In this document: piece by piece, positions 23,941 to 30,045 of the stretch
Numbering within the stretch: the first letter of the stretch is position 1
Layout: every line of letters begins with the position of its first letter
Origin: a virus
IMG/VR virus record: IMGVR_UViG_3300021963_000279
Location: 1 to 39,709 of that record
Direction: 5' to 3' (one strand)
DNA length: 39,709 nucleotides
Made by a program: the position numbers and the translations under genes
Notes under the pieces: generated by a model
Databases searched by the model: none
What the model saw: only the letters and a program-made list of their open reading frames with translations
Told to the model about the DNA's origin: nothing

Positions 23941-24472
23941 TACAAACCTTTGTCATCCAGTAAATTAAATTATCAGGTGTATATTCACGTTGATATTGAG
24001 TGCATCTTTTTGTTCCTTTTACATTACCACATATTGACCTGTCAGTTGAAGATAAATTTTTAGGTGGCATAGGTGGTAATTTAGATTTATCTATTCCACA
24101 AATATAAAGTTTAGTATTTTTGTGTGCAACATGACCAAAGTCAAATTGGTCAATCTCAATAGTAAATCCACCAAACTTATCTACTTCATCACCCAATGGT
24201 AATGGTGCTTCTTTCCATAAACGACTACCAGCAGGATGTTCTAATATTCCACCATTTAGTCTTACTTGTGCTAAAGCATAATAAGCTAATTGTTTTTCAT
24301 CTGGTCTAGGGTTTGCCATGTGAGATAACATACCCCAAGCTCTACATGGTGGATGTGCTATTACAGGATAACTTTTACAATAGTTTCTAGCATCTCTGTG
24401 AATATCATATACATCATATCCATCAAGTTGTTTATAACGACTATTGTCTCTAGCAAACAAAACAGCTATCAC
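23927..24472 (-). CDS. Phage DNA-modification-type protein (HPPCRxW motif)
   Basis: About 181 residues from a GTG at 24472 that overlaps the ninB stop (TAGTG); an ATG at 24484 is the alternative. It starts VIAVLFARDNSRYKQLDGYD and carries YPVIAHPPCRAWGMLSHMAN, a PPC motif like motif IV of C5-cytosine methyltransferases, plus GGILEHPAGSRLWKEAPLPL, HKNTKLYICGI and a C-terminal helix. It is a common phage family annotated as methyltransferase-like or hypothetical; a complete AdoMet motif I is not visible, so activity is uncertain. Confidence 0.65.
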   Translation of the reverse strand: MIAVLFARDNSRYKQLDGYDVYDIHRDARNYCKSYPVIAHPPCRAWGMLSHMANPRPDEKQLAYYALAQVRLNGGILEHPAGSRLWKEAPLPLGDEVDKFGGFTIEIDQFDFGHVAHKNTKLYICGIDKSKLPPMPPKNLSSTDRSICGNVKGTKRCTQYQREYTPDNLIYWMTKVCNDIS

Positions 24473-24828
24473 TAATAATCCCATCCCCAACCCAGCGTTT
24501 GTCCAAACACTTCGATTTGTTGTTGGTATTCTGTCATCTCACTTGTGGTTAGTTTAGTTGTTGACTTTATAAGTTCTACTGGCATACCTGCAATTTCAGT
24601 TTGGTAGCGTAAGAATTTATATCCCATGAGTTCGTGTATTTTATCTTTTTCAATACCTAGATGATTACCTATGCTTGAATACAGTTCCCATAGTCTTTCG
24701 TTTTGTTCTAGGCTACGGTTTAGTTTAGCGTCTGTGACTGTTACTCTCCAACGCTTAGTAAAGTCAAGAGTTTTTAGTTTCTCTACTAGCATTGGTAAAT
24801 TGTCTTTGGTTAATGCCCACTTTATCAT
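24472..24828 (-). CDS. ninB: NinB-type recombination protein
   Basis: 118 residues; GGAGAG precedes the ATG. RSLEQNERLWELYSSIGNHL, KFLRYQTEIAG, and STTKLTTSEMTEYQQQIEVF-GQTLGW follow the NinB pattern (RS-EQN-R-W ... STT-LT--EM). NinB (lambda Orf) binds ssDNA/SSB and supports RecFOR-like recombination. It overlaps the 56-residue gene by 65 bases in a different frame. Works with the Sak3/exonuclease genes of the early operon by inference. Confidence 0.85.
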   Translation of the reverse strand: MIKWALTKDNLPMLVEKLKTLDFTKRWRVTVTDAKLNRSLEQNERLWELYSSIGNHLGIEKDKIHELMGYKFLRYQTEIAGMPVELIKSTTKLTTSEMTEYQQQIEVFGQTLGWGWDY

Positions 24829-24934
24829 CTCTCCATCCTTTCGATTTAAATACTTGTCCGTCTTTAGATGTAGCTTTATATTCTACATGACCAAAATGTT
24901 TTTGTATAGCTTTTAAGAAGTCATTTATAGTCAT
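24764..24934 (-). CDS. 56-residue protein of unknown function
   Basis: From ATG 24934, overlapping the stop of the upstream gene (ATGA). Starts MTINDFLKAIQKHFGHVEYK and continues with basic polar residues (SKGWRDDKVGINQRQF). The long 65-base overlap with ninB makes it less certain, but the ATGA junction and polar composition fit a real coupled gene. No family recognised. Confidence 0.55.
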   Translation of the reverse strand: MTINDFLKAIQKHFGHVEYKATSKDGQVFKSKGWRDDKVGINQRQFTNASRETKNS

Positions 24935-25254
24935 TTTAATGCAACCAAAATAATAATAAACGGGGTAACAACTATAAAAATTGTTAGGCATATAAAAATT
25001 GTATTTATATTATCAAGTTTTTTTAATGATTGTTGATGTTCAACTTTATTTTGTTCCATACTTTTTTCTCTATTAATAATATAATCCCTTAAACATTGTT
25101 CAGCTTGTTTTTGATTATCAAATTCACCTAACCAAACGTATTCACCTTCCCGATAAAATCCTTTTGGACATAACCAATGCGTTACAAATGTTTTATTTTT
25201 TGTTTCTTCAACTTTGCCATCTACAATACCATTTCTTGAATAAATATGTATCAT
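24931..25254 (-). CDS. Small membrane-anchored protein
   Basis: 107 residues. A soluble N-terminal part (HWLCPKGFYREGEYVWLGEF, KQAEQCLRDYIINREKSMEQ) with a helical coiled region is followed by one C-terminal transmembrane segment (~residues 83-104, IFICLTIFIVVTPFIIILV). Tail-anchored topology with most of the protein probably cytoplasmic. The gene abuts the helicase stop. Function unknown; membrane association of replication or host takeover are possibilities. Confidence 0.65.
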   Translation of the reverse strand: MIHIYSRNGIVDGKVEETKNKTFVTHWLCPKGFYREGEYVWLGEFDNQKQAEQCLRDYIINREKSMEQNKVEHQQSLKKLDNINTIFICLTIFIVVTPFIIILVALK

Positions 25255-26168
25255 TAAGGACTCTCCTTGTACCTTAAACCTTTTTGGTCAAACCAAAAAT
25301 TAAAGTTACCTTCCCATTGTGCATTACGCTGCTTCTGAACAAATACCTTGCAATCAGGAATAATCTTTAGTTCTTCTTCAGGTGTTTTACCGGCTTCAAC
25401 TAACTTTTCTTTAGCTCTGTTACGCCATACACAAATAATATTATCGCATAAATTTCTGATATGTGAACTACCCATAATGTTTGTAGCATCTGGTATTTCA
25501 TCCTCTGACTTCATCTTACGAGTATGAGCCACCAAGAAAATTGCAATGTTTAAATCACGTGATACAACTGCTAATTTATCTACAAATAATTTTTGAGCTT
25601 CTAAAGACTCTTCAGATATATCACTCATCTTCATAAGACTGTCAATCACAAATACATCTACACCAAGAATATGTTTGCCATAGTATAGCGTTGCTATCAT
25701 GTCTTGTGAAGTAGTGACACCTGTTTGGTCATAGATATACAATTTGTCTTTAGCTCTATCTGTCCACTTGCGAATAAAATCATCTGTTGGTTCTGGTGAA
25801 CCTAAAGTCTGTGTAATCATACGAGCTAATGTTAATACAGGTCGCATCTCTAAACTAGCTACTAAGCATTTAGTATTCTGTCGCATCATAGCTAATATGA
25901 CTTGTGATAACCACATACTTTTACCATGACCTGATACACCGGTGAGAATGTTTACTTCCGAATTCCTAACACGAAACTTATCTTCCGTCTTAACCCAGCC
26001 AAGTGATTTACCACTATGAATTTCCTCACCAAAATACTTGACCAAGTCATCAGCAAATATATCCGTACTTTTAACTTTAAACTCTGCATGACTAAACTCC
26101 TGTTCGTAGTAATCAGTAATGACAGACTGATTGACTGTAAGTTTATCTATCACTTCACCTATGTTCAC
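25254..26168 (-). CDS. DnaB-like replicative helicase / RecA-fold ATPase
   Basis: 304 residues from the GTG at 26168, chosen because GGAAGGTGG lies at good spacing and the GTG overlaps the previous stop (TAGTG); the frame is open to a TTG at 26186. Walker A ILTGVSGHGKSMWLS near residue 80, Walker B VFVIDSLMKM near 165-175, then IFLVAHTRKMKSEDE (motif H3/sensor) and VQKQRNAQWEGNFNFWF near the end, as in DnaB/T7-like hexameric helicases. The usual N-terminal DnaB domain is missing. Operates with the O-like initiator. Confidence 0.85.
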   Translation of the reverse strand: MNIGEVIDKLTVNQSVITDYYEQEFSHAEFKVKSTDIFADDLVKYFGEEIHSGKSLGWVKTEDKFRVRNSEVNILTGVSGHGKSMWLSQVILAMMRQNTKCLVASLEMRPVLTLARMITQTLGSPEPTDDFIRKWTDRAKDKLYIYDQTGVTTSQDMIATLYYGKHILGVDVFVIDSLMKMSDISEESLEAQKLFVDKLAVVSRDLNIAIFLVAHTRKMKSEDEIPDATNIMGSSHIRNLCDNIICVWRNRAKEKLVEAGKTPEEELKIIPDCKVFVQKQRNAQWEGNFNFWFDQKGLRYKESP

Positions 26169-26782
26169 TAAATACCACCTTCCCAAACTTTACGTTCTGT
26201 TGGCATTTCACCATCATTCCATCTTTCCTGGTTAAGTAAAGTTAATGGAGCTGGTGAGAAACCATCTTTCCATGATTGAGTACCTTTCATTTTCTTCACA
26301 TATCCTATAACTTCATCTGCTATTCCGTCAAGGTTTTTATTAGCCCATCTTTCTAAACAAGTTTTCTTGTTGACTTTACGAACATTTGGATAGCTTTCCC
26401 AAAATTCATCAAACCTATTGGTCGTTTTAACGACATATATATCTTCTCTTATCTTCTCTTCTCTTCTCTTCTCTATCCTAACAGGCGTATAGTTTTCCTC
26501 TAGCCAACCTCTAGTAAATAGTTCATTTACTATTTTTTCAATAAAATCAATAGGATAATGAAGTCTAAAAGCTATCTCATAGTTGTCAGGTAATACACCG
26601 TCACTTTCAGAACCAAGACACCATAACTCTACTAAAACAGCTTTTTGTTCAAAAGATAGCTTATGTATTTCTATGTCATTGATATAATCCGTACCATAAA
26701 ATTTAAACCATGTCATCTTTTTTTGATAGCGTGGGTTTCTAGGCTTGTAAAGGTTAAACTTCTCCCAATTCTTAATTCTCAT
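26168..26782 (-). CDS. Phage replication initiation protein (O/primosome-like)
   Basis: 204 residues. The N-terminus MRIKNWEKFN is the common start of phage replication initiators, followed by a winged-helix-like block (FEQKAVLVELWCLGSESDGV, YEIAFRLHYPIDFIEKIVNE), a basic/acidic spacer (EKRREEKIRED) and a C-terminal domain with FDEFWESYPNVRKVNKK, CLERWANKNLDGIADEVIGY and FSPAPLTLLNQERW. That C-terminus is typical of DnaC/DnaT-like or O-like phage proteins that recruit helicase. It overlaps the helicase start. The spacer DNA is a possible origin (26421-26475). Confidence 0.75.
   Translation of the reverse strand: MRIKNWEKFNLYKPRNPRYQKKMTWFKFYGTDYINDIEIHKLSFEQKAVLVELWCLGSESDGVLPDNYEIAFRLHYPIDFIEKIVNELFTRGWLEENYTPVRIEKRREEKIREDIYVVKTTNRFDEFWESYPNVRKVNKKTCLERWANKNLDGIADEVIGYVKKMKGTQSWKDGFSPAPLTLLNQERWNDGEMPTERKVWEGGI
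26421..26475. other. Possible replication origin: inverted repeat plus purine tract
   Basis: Within the O-like gene: GTCGTT-tt-AACGAC (26421-26434), then from ~26441 to 26475 a strand-asymmetric tract that is all purine but for a few T on the minus strand (repeats of GAGAA/GAAGA). In lambda the origin also lies inside the O gene, beside an AT/purine-biased tract. Here this is analogy only. Confidence 0.35.
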
Positions 26783-26791
26783 ATACTCTCC

Positions 26792-26986
26792 TTAAAATAA
26801 ACATTCTTCATAAAGTTCTGTTACTGGCACAACTTTTGCTTTAGGCAAAATATGGAGCTTGCAATTAGACCTATTCTCAAGAAACCATAACGCAGAAGCC
26901 TTGTTACTAAAGGCTCTTAGAGGTTTCCCATCAAATTCATCTAATATAATGTAACGCAATATCTCCATAGGGCAAAACATTACCAC
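26792..26986 (-). CDS. Small protein of unknown function, first minus-strand gene
   Basis: 64 residues (ATG 26986; MEILRY at 26968 is an alternative start). The pattern ILRYIILDEFDGKPLRAFSN-KASALWFLEN looks like a small alpha/beta fold with two strands and helices, then KLHILPKAKVVPVTELYEE. It is the first gene of the minus-strand early/middle operon, opposite the plus-strand operon across the divergent promoter region. It is not a recognisable Cro/CI repressor. Function unknown. Confidence 0.6.
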   Translation of the reverse strand: MVMFCPMEILRYIILDEFDGKPLRAFSNKASALWFLENRSNCKLHILPKAKVVPVTELYEECLF

Positions 26987-27039
26987 AATGTATTTCTAAT
27001 TGCAAACTATTTTATTTATAGATTTTTACTAGAAAATGC

Positions 27040-27067
27040 TTGACAAGTTATTTTAGGTGTTTAATAT
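27040..27067 (+). promoter_or_regulatory. Candidate early promoter of the plus-strand operon in a divergent region
   Basis: A perfect -35 TTGACA (27040-27045), 16 bases, then TAATAT (27062-27067). The -35 lies inside the near-palindrome CTTGACAAG; read on the other strand it gives TTGTCA (27046-27041), which could be the -35 of a divergent minus-strand promoter with TATA-rich DNA ~18 bases further (weak). The 26987-27097 region holds nothing else I can identify. Confidence 0.6.
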
Positions 27068-27097
27068 AACTATTGTAATTTTAACCAGGAGAGAAAC

Positions 27098-27193
27098 ATG
27101 AGTATTAAAACAATGATAGTAACAGTAGTATTTTTCTATGCCTACGTAGCCTTATGCCTATATATTATGGGTAAGTTAGCAGGTGCAATATGA
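27098..27193 (+). CDS. 31-residue membrane peptide
   Basis: ATG at 27098 with AGGAGAG upstream, TGA at 27191-27193. MSIKTMIVTVVFFYAYVALC-LYIMG is a single transmembrane segment. Its stop overlaps the start of the next small gene (ATGA). First gene after the early promoter, so expressed early. Probable membrane peptide of unknown role, perhaps host takeover or exclusion. Confidence 0.65.
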   Translation: MSIKTMIVTVVFFYAYVALCLYIMGKLAGAI

Positions 27194-27255
27194 ATAAATG
27201 GCTATGGCTATTCCTTTTTGTATTTTGGGGGTATATAATATGGCGAATGGTTTAG
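27190..27255 (+). CDS. 21-residue Trp-rich membrane peptide
   Basis: ATG at 27190 overlapping the previous stop, TAG at 27253-27255. MNKWLWLFLFVFWGYIIWRM is almost entirely hydrophobic with four Trp. The ATGA overlap supports translation, but the size makes it uncertain. It overlaps the start of the 54-residue gene at 27240. Confidence 0.45.
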   Translation: MNKWLWLFLFVFWGYIIWRMV

Positions 27256-27404
27256 AGCATATAGCAGATATACTTAAACGATTGAATGATGAAATTAAAT
27301 TAGATAACGATAAATGGGAGAGAGCAAATGAGTCAACAACAACACTACGATCAAGTAATGATGCAACAACATCAACAAGAGGAGAGAGCAAAGATGAACT
27401 ATAA
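27240..27404 (+). CDS. 54-residue charged protein
   Basis: ATG at 27240 preceded by GGGGG at suitable spacing. MANGLEHIADILKRLNDEIK is an amphipathic helix, followed by KWERANESTTTLRSSNDATT of low complexity. The last ~25 codons overlap the start of the Sak3 gene in another frame (27328-27404). The first half is convincing; the tail may be only a consequence of the overlap. Confidence 0.55.
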   Translation: MANGLEHIADILKRLNDEIKLDNDKWERANESTTTLRSSNDATTSTRGESKDEL

Positions 27405-27795
27405 CGAACTACGTAAAATCAATGTATCTGACCACATTGAGAAAAAGAACGGTCTATCATACTTATCATGGGCTTGGGCTGTGGATACTCTTCTACAGCA
27501 AGACCCAACTGCAACATGGACTTATGGCGAACCTAAACAGTTTGGTGAAACACTCATGGTATTTTGCACAGTCCATGCGTTTGGTAAGTCTATGACATCA
27601 CAATTACCTGTGCTTAACTTTAGAAACCAAGCTATTCCTAACCCTGACGCTATGGCAGTTAATACAGCTATGCAAAGATGTTTAGCTAAAGCTATTGCAT
27701 TACATGGTATTGGTTTGTATATCTATAGTGGTGAGGATATTCCAGAGTCAGAACAACCAACTCTAAAAGCTGTATCTAGCAAGGACTTTCTATGA
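27328..27795 (+). CDS. Single-strand annealing protein, Sak3/DUF1071 family
   Basis: 155 residues from ATG 27328 (GGGAGAGAG upstream); a second ATG at 27394, also with an AGGAGAG site, gives the usual family start MNYNELRKINVSDHIEKKNG. Core motifs: LSYLSWAWAVDTLLQQDPTA, LMVFCTVHAFGKS, DAMAVNTAMQRCLAKAIALH-GIGLYIYSGED. This is the DUF1071 (Sak3-like) recombinase family, which anneals ssDNA. It overlaps the exonuclease gene by 4 bases, forming a Red-like pair. The Gln-rich N-terminal 22 residues are probably an optional extension. Confidence 0.9.
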   Translation: MSQQQHYDQVMMQQHQQEERAKMNYNELRKINVSDHIEKKNGLSYLSWAWAVDTLLQQDPTATWTYGEPKQFGETLMVFCTVHAFGKSMTSQLPVLNFRNQAIPNPDAMAVNTAMQRCLAKAIALHGIGLYIYSGEDIPESEQPTLKAVSSKDFL

Positions 27796-28415
27796 TAGAG
27801 CAACGCACAGATGAGTGGTTTCAACAAAGACTAGGCAAGGTGACAGCATCCAGAATATCGGATGTTATCGCCAAGACTAAAACAGGTGTATCTACATCAC
27901 GTCAAAACTATCTTGTTCAATTAGTATCAGAACGTCTTACAGGAAAGAAAGGCGATAGCTTTGTAAACCAGGCTATGTTAGATGGGATTGAAAGAGAAAG
28001 TGCTGCTAGAGAGCTTTATATGCAATCTAAAGGGGTATCTGTAACAGAAGTAGGTTTCTTTGACCATCCTGTTATTAAGAATAGTGGCGCTAGTCCTGAC
28101 GGTGCAGTAAATGCAGAAGAAGAAGGTAAGTATGCAGGTCTTATAGAGATTAAGTGTCCTATAGAAACAACCCATACTAATACGCTTATGAGTAAATCAG
28201 TTCCTAGTAAATACATACCACAGATGCAATGGCAGTTAGCTTGTACCGGTGCTAAGTGGGTAGATTTTATTAGCTATAATCCTAATTTCCCTGTAGAATT
28301 ACAGCTCTTTGTTTCTAGGGTTGACAGGGATAATGATTATATTGCAGAACTAGAAGCTGAAGTGGTTAAGTTCCTAGACGAAGTAGACCAAACAATTTTA
28401 AAACTAAAGGAGTAA
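27792..28415 (+). CDS. Lambda-type exonuclease (YqaJ family)
   Basis: 207 residues. RTDEWFQQRLGKVTASRISD is the N-terminal YqaJ signature, with GIERESAARELYMQSKGVSV, the catalytic SGASPDGAV (D) and GLIEIKCPIET (ExK), then PSKYIPQMQWQLACTGAKWV, matching lambda Exo/YqaJ. Degrades one strand of dsDNA to give ssDNA for Sak3. ATGA overlap with Sak3 upstream and 3 bases before the SSB-like gene indicates one recombination cassette. Confidence 0.93.
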   Translation: MIEQRTDEWFQQRLGKVTASRISDVIAKTKTGVSTSRQNYLVQLVSERLTGKKGDSFVNQAMLDGIERESAARELYMQSKGVSVTEVGFFDHPVIKNSGASPDGAVNAEEEGKYAGLIEIKCPIETTHTNTLMSKSVPSKYIPQMQWQLACTGAKWVDFISYNPNFPVELQLFVSRVDRDNDYIAELEAEVVKFLDEVDQTILKLKE

Positions 28416-28418
28416 TAT

Positions 28419-28664
28419 ATGGCTGAATACGATAACACAAACACATTTGCATTATTTAAGAATGATAAAGGTGACAACCCTAAACGACCTGACTACACAG
28501 GTAATCTTAATGTAGATGGTATTGAGTTTAGAGTAAGTGGATGGGTTAGAGAAGGTGCTAAGGGTAAGTTTATTAGCGGTACTGTACAACTAAAAGATAA
28601 CAATTTTGCTGGTGCTACTAGGGGTGCTGCTGTAGAAGGTGCAGATGAGGATGTTCCTTTCTAG
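28419..28664 (+). CDS. SSB-like small protein with acidic C-terminal tail
   Basis: 81 residues, starting NTNTFALFKNDKGDNPKRPD after MAEYD, then YTGNLNVDGIEFRVSGWVRE and FISGTVQLKDN, a small beta-barrel-like family widespread in phages. The C-terminus GADEDVPF closely resembles the acidic DDDIPF tail by which SSB recruits partners. Position directly after annealase and exonuclease supports a ssDNA-binding role. The stop codon is inside the hairpin at 28649-28672. Confidence 0.7.
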   Translation: MAEYDNTNTFALFKNDKGDNPKRPDYTGNLNVDGIEFRVSGWVREGAKGKFISGTVQLKDNNFAGATRGAAVEGADEDVPF

Positions 28665-28672
28665 GAGCATCC
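28649..28672. terminator. Bidirectional hairpin between SSB-like gene and pqqA
   Basis: GGATGTTCC (28649-28657), loop TTTCTA, GGAGCATCC (28664-28672): a 9-bp stem with one T-G pair between two convergent genes. No strong U-tract follows on either strand, so termination may be weak, or it may only be an mRNA 3' stabiliser. Confidence 0.5.
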
Positions 28673-28687
28673 CCATAAGCATTATAA

Positions 28688-28759
28688 TTACTTGTTCATT
28701 ACGTACATTGTGACTTCAAAGCCAAAACGCATTTCAGTAGCTGCTGGTGTTGTCCACAT
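28688..28759 (-). CDS. pqqA: PqqA-like coenzyme PQQ precursor peptide (23 residues)
   Basis: ATG at 28759 (cat 28757-28759), TAA 28688-28690; AAGGAG lies 7 bases upstream, an ideal site. The peptide opens MWTTPAAT and ends RFGFEVTMYVMNK. Glu15 and Tyr19 in the E-V-T-x-Y motif sit exactly where the Glu/Tyr pair joined by PqqE is found in Klebsiella PqqA, which is also 23 residues; I count 11 of 23 identities with that peptide from memory, including M1, W2, P5, A6, R11 and G13. PQQ is the cofactor of periplasmic methanol/glucose dehydrogenases; host PqqB-F would mature the peptide. No pqqB-F genes are in the window. It is on the minus strand inside a plus-strand operon with its own -10 box, so it is a separately controlled cargo gene. 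Confidence 0.88.
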   Translation of the reverse strand: MWTTPAATEMRFGFEVTMYVMNK

Positions 28760-28766
28760 AGCGGTT

Positions 28767-28824
28767 CTCCTTTCTTTTAGATTTATAATAGAATTATACG
28801 CCTGTATGGTTTTGTTAGACACAA
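28767..28824 (-). promoter_or_regulatory. Promoter and ribosome-binding site of pqqA
   Basis: Minus strand: perfect -10 TATAAT (28798-28793), AT-rich start region, and AAGGAG (28772-28767) 7 bases before the ATG. The best -35-like hexamer (TTGTGT, 28824-28819) is 20 bases away, too far for a standard spacer, so an activator or an AT-rich upstream element may be used. A TTGT-N5-ACAA inverted repeat (28812-28824) overlaps it. Confidence 0.55.
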
Positions 28825-28845
28825 GAAAATCATGAAAGGACTATA

Positions 28846-29226
28846 ATGGATATACACCATTTAGAACTAGATATATCGTGTTATGCTACTGCTGTTTACC
28901 ACGAAGTTAATACAAGAACATTGGAGGAAAAAATTGGAGTCATTAATACTATCCGTAATAGGGTTCGTGATGGTCGTTGGGGTCGTGATGTATGCTCTGT
29001 TGTTTATGCTAATAATCAGTTTGCTGTGCAAGATCAGTCCCACAGTCCAGTTAATGAAAGGGCGTATTTGGAGACTAAACTTTTGGTTATTGATACGATT
29101 ATTCACAATAAATATGCAAACCCAGTTGCAAATGCTTTATACTTCCATGATGATTCAATACCGCCTAAAAAGGCATGGTTTGGTCAAAGGAAGAAAACAC
29201 ACATAGGAAGGATGGTATTTTACTAA
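28846..29226 (+). CDS. SleB-like cell-wall hydrolase (lysin)
   Basis: 126 residues; GAAAGGA upstream of ATG 28846. ISCYATAVYHEVNTRTLEEK (catalytic Glu region YHE), VINTIRNRVRDGRWGRDVCS-VVY, NNQFAVQDQSHSPVNE and ANALYFHDDSIPPKKAWFGQ follow the Hydrolase_2/SleB-type lytic transglycosylase pattern (YHEA..E....NRV...C.VVY...QFS). No signal peptide. It lies in the plus-strand early operon, apart from the holin cassette on the other strand. It probably cuts peptidoglycan. Confidence 0.8.
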   Translation: MDIHHLELDISCYATAVYHEVNTRTLEEKIGVINTIRNRVRDGRWGRDVCSVVYANNQFAVQDQSHSPVNERAYLETKLLVIDTIIHNKYANPVANALYFHDDSIPPKKAWFGQRKKTHIGRMVFY

Positions 29227-29429
29227 TGCAACAACATGATACGAAATTATGGTTAGCTAAAGTTCATAAAGATGTGATGGATGAAGCAAATATTAGACAA
29301 AAAATTGTAAGAGAAAATGAAGATTTAATATATGCTTTGGAATGGGTAATTGATGTATTTACAAATGGCGATCCTCAATGGCATGATGTTCCATGTATTG
29401 AAAACGCTAGAAAAGTGTTATACAAATGA
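29226..29429 (+). CDS. 67-residue helical protein of unknown function
   Basis: ATG 29226 overlaps the lysin stop (TAATG). TKLWLAKVHKDVMDEANIRQ, NEDLIYALEWVIDVFTNG, DVPCIENARKVLYK is all helical and polar. The 4-base overlap with the next gene shows operon membership. No family recognised. Confidence 0.65.
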   Translation: MQQHDTKLWLAKVHKDVMDEANIRQKIVRENEDLIYALEWVIDVFTNGDPQWHDVPCIENARKVLYK

Positions 29430-29662
29430 AAGATAAAATATTAGGTTACCTGGTAGAAGAATTTGATAATAATGGTGTTCTTGTATGGTCTGCGCTTATG
29501 CCATCTAAACCAACATCTTTAGAGATTGAAAAAGATATTAAGAATAAATTGCATAATTGGGTTATAACACCACTTGTTGCAGATACAAAAAACATTATTA
29601 AAGTCACTAACATTAAAAAATACGATAGTAAAAAATTAACGGAGGCTTATGGTGGACTCTAA
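29426..29662 (+). CDS. 78-residue protein of unknown function
   Basis: ATG overlaps the previous stop. MKDKILGYLVEEFDNNGVLV, WSALMPSKPTSLEIEKDIKN, KLHNWVITPLVADTKNIIKV: alternating beta strands and one helix, soluble, no motif. It overlaps the next gene by 14 bases. Confidence 0.65.
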   Translation: MKDKILGYLVEEFDNNGVLVWSALMPSKPTSLEIEKDIKNKLHNWVITPLVADTKNIIKVTNIKKYDSKKLTEAYGGL

Positions 29663-29798
29663 CCCACTTACACAAGAAGAGATTATTAAAGCGTATAAAG
29701 AAGCATTTGGAAGTGGTAATGCTGTTTTAACGCTTGACAGAATATTTAGATTTGCTAGGCTTATAGAACAAGCTCATGGGATTAAAAATGTACACTAA
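29649..29798 (+). CDS. 49-residue helical protein
   Basis: ATG 29649 with GGAGG 4 bases upstream, TAA 29796-29798. VDSNPLTQEEIIKAYKEAFG, LTLDRIFRFARLIEQAHG: two amphipathic helices of a small phage protein type. It overlaps both neighbours (14 and 11 bases). Function unknown. Confidence 0.65.
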   Translation: MVDSNPLTQEEIIKAYKEAFGSGNAVLTLDRIFRFARLIEQAHGIKNVH

Positions 29799-30045
29799 GC
29801 TAGACGATCAAAGACAAGCAAAGTTTATTAATGAATATATGCAAGAGCATCCTAATTGCACTATTAAGGATGTCATTCAGGGATGTGTTACAAATAGAGT
29901 GCGATTAAAGTATTTAGAAAGTCAAGGATATTTTAGCTTACCTAAACCACTTGAACATAAAGAAATATTAGATAGAAGGTTTAAGAATAGGAATTATGTA
30001 TCTGTAACTGTAGGAAGGGAGTATGGTAAATGGATAGGATATTAA
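29788..30045 (+). CDS. 85-residue probable HTH protein
   Basis: ATG 29788 (GGGAT upstream). The first ~55 residues, DDQRQAKFINEYMQEHPNCT, IKDVIQGCVTNRVRLKYLES, QGYF, have the spacing of a helix-turn-helix or winged helix, ending RRFKNRNYVSVTVGREYGKW. It may regulate early genes. It is followed by the membrane peptide in another frame (overlap 16 bases). Confidence 0.6.
   Translation: MYTKLDDQRQAKFINEYMQEHPNCTIKDVIQGCVTNRVRLKYLESQGYFSLPKPLEHKEILDRRFKNRNYVSVTVGREYGKWIGY

Noticed and set aside
27176-27391. Minus-strand frame opposite the early genes
   Set aside because: Antisense to well-supported plus-strand genes with ribosome sites; no recognisable protein.
28867-29206. Alternative frames on both strands over the lysin gene
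   Set aside because: The lysin frame has recognisable SleB motifs and a ribosome site; the others do not.
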